Of a stretch of 64,000 nucleotides of DNA, positions 45,020 through 57,224 are shown one piece after another. The position numbers and the translations under genes were made by a program. Under the pieces are notes generated by a model. The model saw only the letters and a program-made list of their open reading frames with translations, was not told the origin of the DNA and ran no database searches. Position 1 is the stretch's first letter. Each line of letters opens with the position of its first letter. Source of the stretch: Nephrotoma appendiculata (taxonomy: Eukaryota; Arthropoda; Insecta; Diptera; Tipulidae). The stretch is taken from assembly GCA_947310385.1 (NCBI GenBank), contig OX371224.1:259996303-260060302 (forward strand), read 5' to 3'.

Positions 45020-48000
45020 TTAGGTCCTAATGTCTTTGCCGTGGTATGTCCCCAGTTGCTTTCCATGCAAATTCCGAATCGCATATGCAACATTACCAAT
45101 CCTACGGTCAATTATTGCAGGAATAAATTTAGGAGCTAATTTAGCTGAAAATTTATTTGAAGCATCGCTCTGAGGGAAGGTTCTAACGAATACAGCCTGC
45201 CCAGGTTGGAACATATGTCGCCGAGTACGCAAATTATAACGCTGAACATTTTTCTGGTACGACACTTTCAAATAATGCAGTACTTTATCTCGAACCAAGT
45301 TCAGTCGATCAGGTTTCGATTCAATGCGAAAATAATTATCATCCGCTTCTTCGATCAAGCGGCGAAGTTCATAGTCTGATCCGTGTTGGGTCATGTGCTG
45401 CCCAAATACCAGAAAATGGGGCGAGAAGGTAGTAGATGAATGACTTACATTTCTCAACGTGCAAGCAATTTCTGATAAATGGACGTCCCATTCAGCATGA
45501 CTATCACTCAGGTATGATCTGATAGCAGACAGGACAGTACGATTTACCCGTTCGGATGAGTTGCTTTGAGGCGAATAAATAGGGGTGCGAATATGAGTAA
45601 CTCCATACTTCTGCAATAATTCCAGGAATTGTTTGGAGATAAATTGTTTTCCGTTATCCGTCACTGCCGATTCAGGAGCAGAAAACATATTAAATACCTC
45701 ATTTTCGACATACTGACACAATGATGAGGCAGAAGCTTCCCTAAGGGCTTTGAGTAAAACGAATTTAGAATAATGGTCTAATATAATTAGGATGTATGCG
45801 TTGCCTCGTTTTGACCTGGGATAGGGGCCCAGAAAATCTAAGTATATTTTCTGGAAAGGACGACTGGATACCGATTGACTGCCCATGGTAGGTTTCATGC
45901 AGTAGTTTACGGCCTTATTCATTTTACAGGTTTTACAGTTTTTGATAAATGACTTTACATCTTGTGCCATTCGGGTCCAATAAAACTGCCTTTGTAGACG
46001 TTCTAACGTTTTCGATATGCCCATATGGGCAGAAGATGGTGGAAGGTGGGCCTGTTGAATAAGGGACTCGGTTAAACCCTCCGGTATAACGAGTTTCCAT
46101 GTCGGCAGATCCGTATCTTCATAACGTAACCCGTAGGTGGGAGCAATAAAAAGTTTGCCATCTTTAACTCGAAGGTTATGATCAACTTGTGGTAATGCTT
46201 TAACAGCTTCCAGTCGTTTTGTATATGCCGCCTCCGAGAAAGCGGGATTGGCAAGATCAACGTGTAAAGGACTTAAGTCGGATCCCATATTCAAAGAGCA
46301 AAGCGATGTACTCCCAAGATTCGGATGAGGATCCCTAGTCGTATTAGAGTCATGCTGAGTTATTTCTAAAGGTGAATCGGAGGAGGGACTGTCGTTGAGT
46401 GTCAAGTTTTCACAAAATACTCGTGACAAAGCATCCGGCACCACATTTTGTGAGCCCTTTCGATAAGCCATCTGGAAGTCAAATGACTGGAGCTTGAGAC
46501 TCCAGCGTGCTAACCTTCCCGAAAGATCCTTTTGGGACATCAACCATTGCAAGCTGGCATGGTCAGTGTAAATAGTGAATGGGTGACCTTCTATATATGG
46601 CCTGAATTTCTTCACGCTAAGCACGGCGGCGTAACATTCCAACTCGGTAACTGAATAATTTCTTTGAGCGGCGTTTAGTTTTTGAGATACAAAAACTATT
46701 GGACGCTCCGCTCCATCAGCATCGAGCTGGAACAATACACTTCCTACGCCGACAGAGCTAGCGTCACATTGGATATAAAAGTGTTTGGAATAGTCGGGAT
46801 TTGCTAGGACAGGTGACGTTGATAACGCAGTTTTCAAGGATTCAAACGCGAAGTTAACCGAATCGGACCATTTAATTTTTACACCTTTCTTCAACAAGTC
46901 GGTAATCGGCGCAGATAGCATAGCGTAATTTTTAATGAAGCGACGATACCAGCCGCATATTCCTAAAAATCGTCTCACCTGCTTGGATGTTTTTGGGATA
47001 GGGAACTCTACTATTGCTCGAACCTTTTCCGGGTCAGTTTGAAGACAACCTTCACCGATAACATATCCAAGATACTTGGCTTCTTTTAGAAGAAATTTGC
47101 TCTTAGCAACGTTGATAGTGAGTCCTGCATTCTTTAAACGAAAAGCGACTTCTTCCAACAAACTTAGGTGTTCCTCGAATGTTGCCGATGTTACCAATAG
47201 ATCGTCCAAATAAACGAAGATTCGGTCATGCAGCTGGTGCGGAATCACTTTGTGCATCAAGCGGCACATCGTCTGAGGCGCGTTACATAAGCCGAATGGC
47301 ATGACCGTGAATTGATACAGAGGTCTCCCAGGAACGGTAAACGCCGTTTTATCTCTGGATTGTTGGGCCAGTGGGATCTGCCAAAAGGCATCTTTAAGAT
47401 CAATACACGAGATATACCTGGTTTGATCCAACCGCCCCAACAATCCATCGATTAGTGGTAGTGGGTACGCGTCCTTAACGGTGACCTTGTTCAATTCACG
47501 GGCATCCAGGCAGAGTCGATCCTTGCCGCTTGCTTTAGACACCAAAGTGACCGGAGAGCACCAGCTGCTCTGACTTTCCTCTATTACGCCTAGGGACAAC
47601 ATTCGGTCCAACTCTTTATACAAGCGCGTTTGAACTGCCGGAGACACGGAATAGAACCTTTGCTTTATCGGTTTGGTTGTGCCAATATCTATGACGTGGG
47701 AAATGAGGGAGGTTCTTCCTAGACCTAGTTTTGTGAAACAAGGAAGTTTCTCCGTCACGAGATTTAATTTTAGTTGCTGTTCTGATGAAAGAATGTGGTA
47801 AGAATTTGCAGCTGAATCAGGAGAAGTGATGGAACATAGAGCACCTACTGTCGGTGAAACGCGAAATAAGTTCCAGAAGTCGATGCCTAGGTACAATGGT
47901 TGTTCAAGGCTTGGAACAATATGCAAACGCATTGTGTGTTGCCTATTTTGAAATTTTACCAGAGCTCTAATATACCCGAAGACACGTTCCGCCTGACCGT

Positions 48001-48598
48001 TGGCTGCATTAATATAAGCGGGCGAGTTATGAAATTCGACATTTGGATCGGATAATAATTTCTCTGAACCGGCACCTAACACGCTTACCGTAGCCCCACT
48101 ATCCAAAAGCCCATTGTATTCGACCCCATTAATTAAAACTTGCGCATATGGTCGGGGATCCAGAGGGTTATTTGTGATTATCGAATTATCAAGTTCTGTT
48201 TTTAATTCTCTGCGTTTTTTCCAATATAGTCTACTTCGTGTACGATGTTCGGCATTATATTGTCGTTTCTGCGTGTTTTGGAACGTAACAAGTTTGTTAG
48301 ATGTGGAAGTTATGTCCGAAGCACTGGATAAGGAAGAGGGAAGTGGTAGAGGAGAAGGGAGGATGTCATGGTTAATGAGATCTATTCGATTTGGTTCGAC
48401 GGATTGCTTCGAGATCGGAGCCGTAATTCCGCATCCGTGTTGCTGGCTGCGTCTTCCATTACTACTGTGTCTTTCTGTGGTGGCCTGGGTATAATCACTT
48501 TCGGAGTACCATGGTTCCCAGTTCCCCATTGACCCCTCCAATTGTTTCCCGAACACGTGGGACACTTCGAATATACAGTATCCTTCTTGCCACATTTA
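45020..48598 (-). CDS. pol: Gypsy Pol: protease, RT, RNase H, integrase
   Basis: 1191 codons in one uninterrupted frame. Numbering from 48595: aspartic protease LLDSGATVSVLG (DSGA 165-168). RT with CIDLKDAFWQIPL (Asp 399), PFGLCNAP and VYLDDLLV (YLDD 462-465). RNase H with YIQCDASSVG (Asp 612), TELE (652/654) and IYTDHASLQWL (Asp 679). Integrase zinc finger His 851/858, Cys 888/891. Core with IYLDFLGPYP (Asp 921), AVTDNGKQF (Asp 981) and NSSERVNR (Glu 1016). C-terminal GPY/F-type region to GTYHGKDIRT. All catalytic residues are present, so the enzyme set looks functional. The real N-terminus is probably made by frameshifting from gag at 48544, because a stop lies just before 48595. Confidence 0.97.
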
Positions 48599-48807
48599 TG
48601 ACAAAACCATCTAGTTGGGGGTAATTGGCAATCATTGAAGGTATGACTTTTTTTGTCACAATTGAAACACACTATTTCGCGAGTATTCGGTGGGCGATAG
48701 AACTGGGAGGTTGGTGGAGTAGCACTGGAACTTCTAAGCATCAACTGGCTAACGTTATTATTTTGAAAGGCGTGGTTCTCCAGCCAGCGGCCCATTATCA
48801 TACTCAT
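48382..48807 (-). CDS. gag: Gypsy Gag C-terminus with zinc knuckles (separate frame)
   Basis: Frame contains CFNCDKKSHTFNDC and then CHKCGKKDTVYSKCPTCSG, two Cys/His clusters of a nucleocapsid. The first lacks the usual Gly after the second Cys pair. It is offset by one base from the main gag frame (48758-50569) and by one base in the other direction from pol. Its apparent first residues (before QNNNVSQL) are the shadow of the main frame. It binds the genomic RNA in the particle. It overlaps pol by about 210 nt, and the shift to pol most likely occurs at GGGAAAC. Confidence 0.85.
   Translation of the reverse strand: MSMIMGRWLENHAFQNNNVSQLMLRSSSATPPTSQFYRPPNTREIVCFNCDKKSHTFNDCQLPPTRWFCHKCGKKDTVYSKCPTCSGNNWRGQWGTGNHGTPKVIIPRPPQKDTVVMEDAASNTDAELRLRSRSNPSNQIE
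48544..48550 (-). promoter_or_regulatory. Candidate -1 ribosomal frameshift heptamer (GGGAAAC)
   Basis: In the zinc-knuckle frame the codons are TCG-GGA-AAC, so the heptamer G-GGA-AAC fits X-XXY-YYZ. A one-base backward slip leads straight into the pol frame (QLEGSMGNWEPW). It lies between the last stop in the pol frame (just upstream of 48595) and the end of the gag frame (48382), the only window where the switch can occur. A downstream stem or pseudoknot was not established by eye. Confidence 0.6.
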
Positions 48808-50569
48808 ATGGCTTCCACGTCGGATGATGTATAGTGGGTTCTAGTAGTTGCATCTCATTAATAAATTTCCTATGGGACAACACCGAATCGGGATCAATTC
48901 GAAGTCTGCTCCAAGTATCCTCCCAAGCCGTACAGCTCGCAATCAGCTCGTTAATGGATGTAAATCGTCTATCCGTTAATTGATACTGCAGCCCTCCACG
49001 CATGTTTTGCATGAGGATTTCTATGAGTTTTTCTTCTGTGTAAGGGGTTCTGCATTGTAGTGTCATACTCCAAACCTGATGGTAAAATTCTACAAATGAC
49101 TCTTTGGGTAATTGCCTCCTAGTTTCGATTGCACGACGAATTTCGAAATCTGATCGCCTATCCTGGAATCTCTCGGTAAATTGTCTCTTTAAGTCCCACC
49201 ATGATATCAGTGGGTTATGTCGCCTACACGTCCAGTACCATTGCAATGCTACTCCTTTTAGTACGCAACTCATATCAGTAAGCAAACTCTCCTCCGATAG
49301 ATTTAACGATTTCGCTACTGTCTCTAATTGGAAGATAAACATATCAACATTTGTTCCTGTGGTTGAGCCATCATAAGATAAGCCACATCGATGGAGTGTT
49401 CGAGATTCAGACGGATGCCGGCTAGTTGGATTATCTTGTATAAAATTACCAGTGGATGGAATGGTCCCGCTGGTTGTACTAGTAGTGGTGTAAATTGAGC
49501 CAAACGATGTCGGAATCATCTGAGAATAAGATGTGGTTTTTGGTATACTGGACGAAGGAATCTGTTTTGATGCCATTGCATGTAGTCCCGCAGCGGTAGG
49601 TGGGAACGTGTTTGGCAAGGTATTATTAAACGGCTCGGAATATGTAACATGTGGAATGGTTTTATGCTGGATTGCATGTGGTCTAATAGTATTTGTGAAA
49701 TTAGGTAAGTTGACTATTGGATGTAAATATCCTGCGGATACATGAATCGATTGTGCAGGTGGCTCGATGTTAGACGATGAAATATGAGCTGGCAAGATGG
49801 GTTGTTGAACGATAAGATTATTACTTTTATCATTTATTTGAGTTTGCAACACCGCTTGTCGTTGGTCTAATGCTAACAGCTGCTGCGATAACATATTAAA
49901 TTTTTCCATAACCGATTCCAACAAGGTGGTTTGCATAGCATCGTGGTGTTTTCTAGCCAAGCTGTCTGCTTGAGCCTGATCGAGTAATTCTTCCAAGGTG
50001 CATCTTCGCTGGCCTCGTTCTGATGGGGAGGAATCTGAATCACTGTTAGCATCCTCCAGCTGTATGCTCTTGGTCGGATCCTCTTGATCGTTTTTAGATG
50101 GAATAACCAATTCGGTGTGAATGCATTTTGCTGCTTCGATGGATTCATTCAATTTGTCGTGATCTTCCAAATAAATTTGTAAACTGGACTGTAATTCCTC
50201 ACAGACTTTAAGTACTTTTCGAGCAGACTCTTCATAGGTCGGAGATTTACTTGCTCGGTTGAGACGATTAGATATATGCAACAAGCGCGACTTGCACTGT
50301 GTAGCTACTGTCTTTGAGCTATCTTCATCCCCTTTGAGATGCGTAATCTTCTCCTTCAAAGCTCGTAGTTTTGTAAGACATGTATTAATTTCGAGGTCTG
50401 GCCTTTTATACGCGTTCCTATGCATCTTGGAGGGTGTTTCTTTGGTATTTGCGTTTTCCTCACGGATAGCTTCTTCGAGGGCTTGTGTGGTATTAGGAGT
50501 ATTAAGAGGGATCTCCCGAAGGAGGCATTCCACTTCAAATTCGTCATGTTCCAACACTGTCACGTCCAT
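48758..50569 (-). CDS. gag: Gypsy Gag (main frame)
   Basis: I place the start at ATG 50569 (MDVTVLEHDEFEVECLLREI) because the upstream extension begins with GTG. About 603 codons. The first 170 residues are charged and helical, with likely coiled coil. Residues about 170-400 are low-complexity, rich in Ser, Thr and Pro. The last 200 hold a retrotransposon Gag capsid domain (FQLETVAKSLNL, GVALQWYW, WWDLKRQFTERFQDRRSDFE, FVEFYHQVWSM). It ends GEPRLSK at 48758. The natural C-terminus with zinc knuckles lies in the next frame, overlapping by 50 nt, so a one-base excess in the AAAA run near 48760 probably splits gag. Confidence 0.9.
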   Translation of the reverse strand: MDVTVLEHDEFEVECLLREIPLNTPNTTQALEEAIREENANTKETPSKMHRNAYKRPDLEINTCLTKLRALKEKITHLKGDEDSSKTVATQCKSRLLHISNRLNRASKSPTYEESARKVLKVCEELQSSLQIYLEDHDKLNESIEAAKCIHTELVIPSKNDQEDPTKSIQLEDANSDSDSSPSERGQRRCTLEELLDQAQADSLARKHHDAMQTTLLESVMEKFNMLSQQLLALDQRQAVLQTQINDKSNNLIVQQPILPAHISSSNIEPPAQSIHVSAGYLHPIVNLPNFTNTIRPHAIQHKTIPHVTYSEPFNNTLPNTFPPTAAGLHAMASKQIPSSSIPKTTSYSQMIPTSFGSIYTTTSTTSGTIPSTGNFIQDNPTSRHPSESRTLHRCGLSYDGSTTGTNVDMFIFQLETVAKSLNLSEESLLTDMSCVLKGVALQWYWTCRRHNPLISWWDLKRQFTERFQDRRSDFEIRRAIETRRQLPKESFVEFYHQVWSMTLQCRTPYTEEKLIEILMQNMRGGLQYQLTDRRFTSINELIASCTAWEDTWSRLRIDPDSVLSHRKFINEMQLLEPTIHHPTWKPYEYDNGPLAGEPRLSK

Positions 50570-50596
50570 TTTCAGACAATAAATAAGAATCGACAC

Positions 50597-51766
50597 GGGG
50601 CGTATGGCACTAGTTGTTAAACGTTACAATGAAAATATAAAGTGAACTTTATGGTCGGAAATGCTCCGAATGTATGAATAATTTCAAAAAGAAACTCCAA
50701 CAGTCAATTAAGAAAAATCTGGTCGCTGCGCATTCAAAATTTGATGCACAAATTTAAATTGAATTTCGAAGAAAAAATTTTACGCTTGAAAACTTTCGTG
50801 ACCTCTAATGTAGGAAATATACTATGATAATTTAAAATTTATGTATATACGCCGATTATATGTATGATGACAATAAATTCAAATGTCTTTAGATATTGGG
50901 TTTACATAAAGAAAATAAATAAATAATAACTTTAATAATAAAAAAAAATTAAGCATGAAGTCGGAGTGTCGAATCTAGGATTAAAATTGTATAAATTAAT
51001 AAATTTTTCGTATCTTGAATAATAAGTTCAAATCCAAATATGAATATTTAATTATTTTGTTTTACTATGATGATGATGATGATGAGTACATGGTCAGTTC
51101 GTCGTTTTAACTTTTTATTGCATGTGTGTTTCGTTGCACATAAAGGAAAGGGATTTGGGAAATATGAATGTGTTTATAAGGTTAGCCAAAAATTATAAAG
51201 TTATGTCTACAGCATTGGCCGAATGTAAAGAAAATACAACAACCTATAATAGTTAGCAAAAAAAAAAAAAATTAACAAAAATGATATCAAACCGATTTGG
51301 GAAATCGAAATTATGTTAAATTGTCAAAAATAAATATGCATAAACGGAAATGAATCAAGCTAAAATATCCCGAAATCTAAACACTAAAAGCGGAATCAAC
51401 ATAGTATCTTAGCAAGAATTCATTGAAAAAAAAATATTTTAATTATGAAAAGGGAAAGATGATAAAATTTGAAATTAATAACATATGGACGAATTACTCC
51501 ACTTCTTAACTATACCGAGTAATATACTGAAGTCTACACTCTAAACGCGGAAGCAGTAACAGCTCAGTACCAGTAATAATTGGGAAATCAGTCGGATGTT
51601 ACTGAATACACAAATTAAACAAGAAGCTTCAATTCACTCAAACATTAAATTCAAACAGCAAAAATGCCGGAAACAAAACTATTTGAATGGACTGAATACT
51701 TGAAAAAAAAAATTATATGAATAGATTATAAAAGGAAAGGGATAAGGAATGAATGAAAGGGGTAGC
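50597..51766 (-). other. Gypsy untranslated leader
   Basis: About 1.17 kb between the primer-binding site and gag without a long frame. Presumably 5' untranslated and packaging sequence. A GATGATGATGATGATGA run lies at about 51069. Confidence 0.6.
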
Positions 51767-51784
51767 CATTTGGTTTGGGCGCCA
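51767..51784 (-). promoter_or_regulatory. Gypsy primer-binding site
   Basis: One nucleotide after the 5' LTR the minus strand reads TGGCGCCCAAACC. The first ten bases match the complement of a tRNA-Lys 3' end (TTGGGCGCCA), as in other insect Gypsy elements. The match is weaker after that. Confidence 0.7.
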
Positions 51785-51785
51785 C

Positions 51786-53579
51786 TGTAATGAAATTTGA
51801 AATAAACTTTCAAAGTACGTTAGCAGAAATGAAAATGCATAGGCCTCGAAGCGGTGTGTATAGCCGGCTAGGTTCATGGTTTGGCGTGGGGGTTGTCGAG
51901 GCTTACATAATCCGTGAATACACCGCAGGAAAAAGGAATACAACGAAACATTTCATACCACCGACGAACTTACCTTATATACCCATCAACATCATCATAC
52001 ACTCGGGGTCTCGATTAAAGCATAATTAAATTAATAATATTTTGAATTAAATTCATATAAAAGTATATTTGATAATTCAATAAAAACATTTAAATTAGCA
52101 GAGCAATAAAAAAATTTTGCAAAAAAAAAAAAACACAAATAAAAATATTTATGATTTAATTAATTTACAACATCTACCAAAAAAACAAACTTTTATGATT
52201 TGAAATATTTCGCTCTTCAAGTATTTTTTTTTTCCGAAGATTAAATTGTATGGTAATTTAGAAAAAAAAATCAAAACTAAATTTTAATTAAACTATCTTA
52301 AAGATAAATGCCACCACCGAAATTACAGAAACTAAAATTATGGATTTTATTTTTAATTAGCGATCCAAAGGAGAATTTAAATAATTAATAAATTTTACTT
52401 AAAGGTAAACTTATATATAAATATGTATTTATATAAAAAAAAAATATATTTACTATGTATATAGTCGTTGCGGCGGTTTTTTTTTTTGTCCAATTTTCGT
52501 TGTTGCTGTTGTTGTTGTTATACAGTAACAGATATTAATCCGGATCGACGTATTTATTATGAGATTAATCCAATGCGTGTTGTAGATGATGTTATCTTAT
52601 AGCCAGTACTGTTACTGATACCGCCTTTATTACTCTTGGATTTGGAGTTTTATAATTATGTGTAAGATATTATTATCAATATTTTCTTATTATGACGATT
52701 AAATTATTTGTAGTTTATATTATTATATTTGCATAAAAGTTCTTATTTTTCATTAGTTGACGTTGCCATCAAACTATCAACTGTAGCGCTTATATTATTA
52801 AGGTTATATTATTTTCCGAAATATTAATTTAGATATTATTAGGTATTATTAGCGAAGTACACTTTACCGCAAACATATTGTTTGAGACCGTATCACTATA
52901 ATCTCAACGTGAAATTTTAACAGTTATTTCAACTTAAGCACTAGGCGTATTCTACCCACATGTTGTATAAATTACACTATACCTAACTATATAAGTTTAA
53001 TTATGATCTTTTTTCTTATTTTTTTTCAATAACCAACGTTTCACCCGCATTAATTGTTCTACTAAATATCTTTCTTTGTGCGTTTTAAATAACCGGGCTT
53101 GCGACCGGTACTATCCGTCCCGTATGTGCACACAATATCTCTTAAATCACAAAAACTTGCATTTTCAATGCTTCTCGCAACTAGTTTTATAATTTTTCTT
53201 TTAATTTCAACAATCAAAATTTCTAATTAAACTAATATGCTTTTATCACTTTACACTTATATACTTTTAAGGCGTTAAATCAATATCTTAGTTTAGCCAA
53301 ATTTTTTTTTTTTTTTTTTTTGTTTGTCAAATTCATTTATACAATTTTTATCAAAATTCTAAACTCAACTGACTATCATGCGATCTTTTTCCCAAAAAAA
53401 ACGTTTTTTTTTCTTTGTCATCATCATAAAAACGGGTCCACAAACAACATCCTCATTGAACAACGAAATGATTTCGCGCCCAAAAATCAGTTTATTGTGT
53501 TTTTTTTCCGCTAAGGCAAAATTACTTAATTACAAGAATACAGTGCAACGACGAGAAAAATATGATGGCTCTCGTTGCA
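51786..53579 (-). repeat. Gypsy 5' LTR
   Basis: 1,794 bp, near-identical to 43117-44908. The coding strand is minus, so transcription of the element would start here and run leftward. Confidence 0.96.
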
Positions 53580-53583
53580 CAAT

Positions 53584-53689
53584 ATGAACGATAATGTGAA
53601 ACCCGAGCTTGATTGATTCATCCATTCATTTGAATGTAGAACACAAGTACTGGACAAGTGTTCCGGATAATGCCTATTCCTACTGCCAG
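53584..53689. other. Flank between Gypsy and foldback repeat
   Basis: Short unique sequence. Nothing recognised. Confidence 0.4.
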
Positions 53690-54790
53690 TTATTATATTT
53701 TTAAATACAATTCGGATTTATTTATTTTAATGGTGTGGGTAACTGCAGCAGGGAAACTATCGAATTTAAAAATGAAACTTTGCATACCGATTAAGCCCAA
53801 TTTGTGCTTATTAGTGCTACCGGGGAAATTAGTTATAGTCCAGGAGCGGCAAAACGACAAAAGAAAATTTCGAGTGTCGCCTGAAAGACGAAATAAATAA
53901 AACAAAATTTCTAGAAAAAAAAAAACAAAAATAATTTAAGCCTAATTTTAAAACTTGGCGGCTAGGCTGACGAAACTTGTGCTTATCATAGAAATTTGAT
54001 TTTCATAAATTTACATTCATTAATTAAGCAAAAACAAACTAGCTCCTGAAAGATACTATTTTAAACAAACAAATTCAGAAGTATACCGTTTAATATTATT
54101 TTTGTTGAACAGCACATTAGAAAATAGAAATAAAACATTATAAAATCAAAGAATATGCAATTCAGTTAGCATATTCCTGTCAAACATGTTCATCCAAAAA
54201 ATATAATGGCTGTATTTGTGCCAATGCAGTATTGGCCGAATTCCATTGAATAACAAAACCCGTTGCTTGAACAATTTTCAGACAAAACTTGTTCTAGAAA
54301 CCAATAAAGTTGGCACTTGATCTGGTTGGCAAATTCTGGATTAGCAGAAATTCAGCCACTATTATTTTCGGATGGCAATGAACATGCCTAACAGGAATAT
54401 GCTATCTGACTTGCTTATTCTTTGATTTTATAATATATTATTTCTATTTTTTGATTTGTTGTTCAACAAAATTATTATTGAACGGTATATCTCAAATATC
54501 ATCAATGCAGCCACCATTGGAAAGTTTTAAAATTAGGCTTAAGTTATTTCTTTTTTTTTATAGAAATTGGGTTTTATTTGTTTCGTCTTTCAGGCGAAAT
54601 TTAAATTTTTTTTTTTGTTTTTTTGTCTCCTGGACTAGCACTAATTTTTTCCCGCGAGTACTAATTATCACAAATTGGGCTTAGTCGGTATGCAAAGTTT
54701 CATTTTGAAATTTTAAAATTTCCCTGCGCTGCAGTTACCCACACATTTTAATGTAATCTGTAAATTGTTTCCTTATTAAAATATTACTAA
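53690..54790. repeat. Foldback element, ~1.1 kb imperfect palindrome
   Basis: gtgtgggtaactgcagcagg at about 53737 is matched in reverse complement near 54717-54740. The mirror continues inward through the gcataccgattaagcccaat block (about 53790 and 54690), the aagcctaattttaaaact block (about 53940 and 54535) and the atgcta/tagcat block (about 54170 and 54400), almost to the centre at 54280. Arms differ by many substitutions and indels. The ends and target duplication could not be fixed. The two short open frames here (53658-53905, both strands) are products of the repeat. Confidence 0.8.
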
Positions 54791-57224
54791 ATAAATTATA
54801 AATATAATTTAATACGAACCCCAAATAGAGTCGTTCCTATTTACTGAATATATTCGCAAAACAACAAAAATACTTAAAGCAACTTATACTAAAATAATAC
54901 TTAGAATAATTCAATTGAGATAACTTGTAACATATCAGTCCGATGTAAATCAGATAATCCCAACTGTAATACACATTTACATTTTGTTTTCAGCTTCCGC
55001 ATTATCTGGTGTGGTATGTGATGAAAATTGATTATAATTGTATAGCATTAATCCATTTTCCGGCTTCTCTGTTATATTCATTATTTTATAAATAATAATA
55101 ATAATCATAATTATAATATACACAAAAGTGTAACGGAGCGAGGGTAAGAGAATTTGTATACGGTAGGATTCCGGAAAATGAAAAATGTACACAAGAAAAT
55201 TATTCATGAATAATTAATACAATTTTTTTTTTCGAACGACAAAATAAAGTTGTATACCAGTACACGTTTTATGTGTGTATGTGTATATTTATGTATGTAG
55301 CAAGTTGGTTTCTTGCTTTTGGTAGAGCTTTTGATTTTATATCGTCGTTGTTTAAATACATATACATAAGGGTGTGTACCCACCTTTCTTTATATATACT
55401 GTATAGGTAGTCCCGGCTGTACAAAAAATTATAACACATTCATTAATGTACGTACATTGTTTACATACTCGTGCACAATAATTTATGAGTCTTGATTTTT
55501 TTTTTGTTGTGGATGAATTTATATTTATAGTTTTCCATCTAAACATCAAATCGCTTTAATCGATTAATAATAATTAATTTCGACTTTGATGGTTTGCAAT
55601 TAGACGAATGATTGTTTCAACTCAAGGTCGTCGGTGTCAAATATTTTGTAAACTTTTATTGATCATAAAAATCATATAAAATTCGACCTTGTTTGCGGTT
55701 ATGGTGGATTCCAGTTCATTAAACGATTTAGTATTTTTTGGGTTGATGGTTCTGTCACTCCCATTAATCATATCTCGATTTTATTTTTATTTTATTTTTT
55801 TGGTTCACTCTAAATTTTTCATCAATTTCCTTTAGGAGTATACGAGAAAAGGGAAAATCATTACGAGTTCGTACGCACACATAAAATTTCTTGTTCATTG
55901 TAATAATCGTTTTTTTTAAATTGCCTCAACAGAGTAACAGAATAATATACTGCGTGTAAGCGTTGTTCACCCGTTTGGAAAATTAACAAAAAAAAAAAAA
56001 AAAAAATTCGTACAAAACACATTTCCACGAATTATAAAAATATGTATAAATTAAAGATCAAATGTGTTGGGTTGCACGGTGTCGGTAATTAGAATCCAAT
56101 TGCCATATTTTATGTGTGACAGGTTTTCTGTTAATCCGCACCGAACATGTATAGTTAGTTGTGTGTGTCTATGAGATTTCGTGTTGAGCTGAACATAATG
56201 TTGTATTATAATAATCCGATTTGTATATTTCGTTGTAGGTATGTCATACACAATTACTTGGTGGGTGGGAAAGTCTTATTTAATCCTTAATAAACGAGTA
56301 CAGCACAGTAAATATTTTGTCACATAACCTGAAATACTTAAATATGTACGTCGTTGTAATGTCATTAAAACGTTTTTGATGTTGGAAAATCATTAACTGT
56401 GCGTGATTTGGATAAATTAGAATTTGTCTCTCTTATCTTTTGACATAATCTGGAAAAATATTATATTTTTTTTTGTACCTGTACAAGCGATATAAAAAAA
56501 TATTTCTCGAATTGCAGTTAGAAAAAAAAGTGAATTTTAAGAATATTTTTCGCACTATGCATCCAAGAAAAAGAACGACATTTCATAATTGCAAATTTAA
56601 AATATCGTACTATTTTATAATAGCGAAATATATATAAATTTAATTATTCGTTGGGTTACATCTAGTATATAGTGCGGCAGTAGTTATTTAGCACAAAAAC
56701 TGTACTTTACTTTGTGCTTACACTATTATTTTTAGAGACAAATTATTTTCGTGAATTATTTTGTTCTCAAAATTTCAAGATTATTAACTGTAACAAAATT
56801 AAACACAACCTCAGATTCTTCCACAACCAAATTTTGGACCCGCTACTTAATTTAAGTTGATATACATTAGATCATGTAGAATCTACACGGAACATTTTAA
56901 AAAGGATTATTTTTAGAATGTTAGCCGAATGTTAACTGTCGTTCATGTTCAATAGGACCCCGAAGATAGTCTGCTAGAAATTCGATGGTTTAAGAGATCA
57001 ACTATATACTATACTGGAAAGACAAATGCTTAACATTTAAGGGTATGACGAGAAATCGATACCTGACTGCCTTGACGGCTAGATAATTTCAAACCAAGTA
57101 AATAGTTGTAAAAAAGGAACTGAAGAAGAAATTTAATTTCGAAATCGATATTCCTGAAAACAAATAAATATTGTCACTATAAGGAAATTTTTGCAAGTGT
57201 TTTTCATTAAACAAGTTAATTCAA
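54791..57224. other. No gene recognised
   Basis: About 2.4 kb of AT-rich sequence with short microsatellites (for example AAT repeats near 55100 and a 21-base A run near 55990). No coding or RNA gene is supported. Confidence 0.5.

Larger units (their letters stand above)
43117..53579 (-). mobile_element. Ty3/Gypsy LTR retrotransposon with 1.79 kb LTRs, nearly intact
   Basis: LTRs at 43117-44908 and 51786-53579 share TGTAA...CGTTGCA ends and are almost identical (one T/C near the start and two homopolymer length differences noticed). Target duplication CAAT lies on both sides (43113-43116 and 53580-53583). The coding strand is minus: a ~1.2 kb leader, gag, a zinc-knuckle frame and pol. No env-like frame lies between pol and the 3' LTR (44909-45019 only). 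LTRs this long are unusual for insect Gypsy elements. Ulysses-like elements also have ~2 kb LTRs, but clade assignment would need a tree. Insertion is recent. Confidence 0.96.

Noticed and set aside
48114..50620. Plus-strand frames of 60-126 codons opposite Gypsy gag and pol
   Set aside because: Antisense shadows of well-supported coding sequence.
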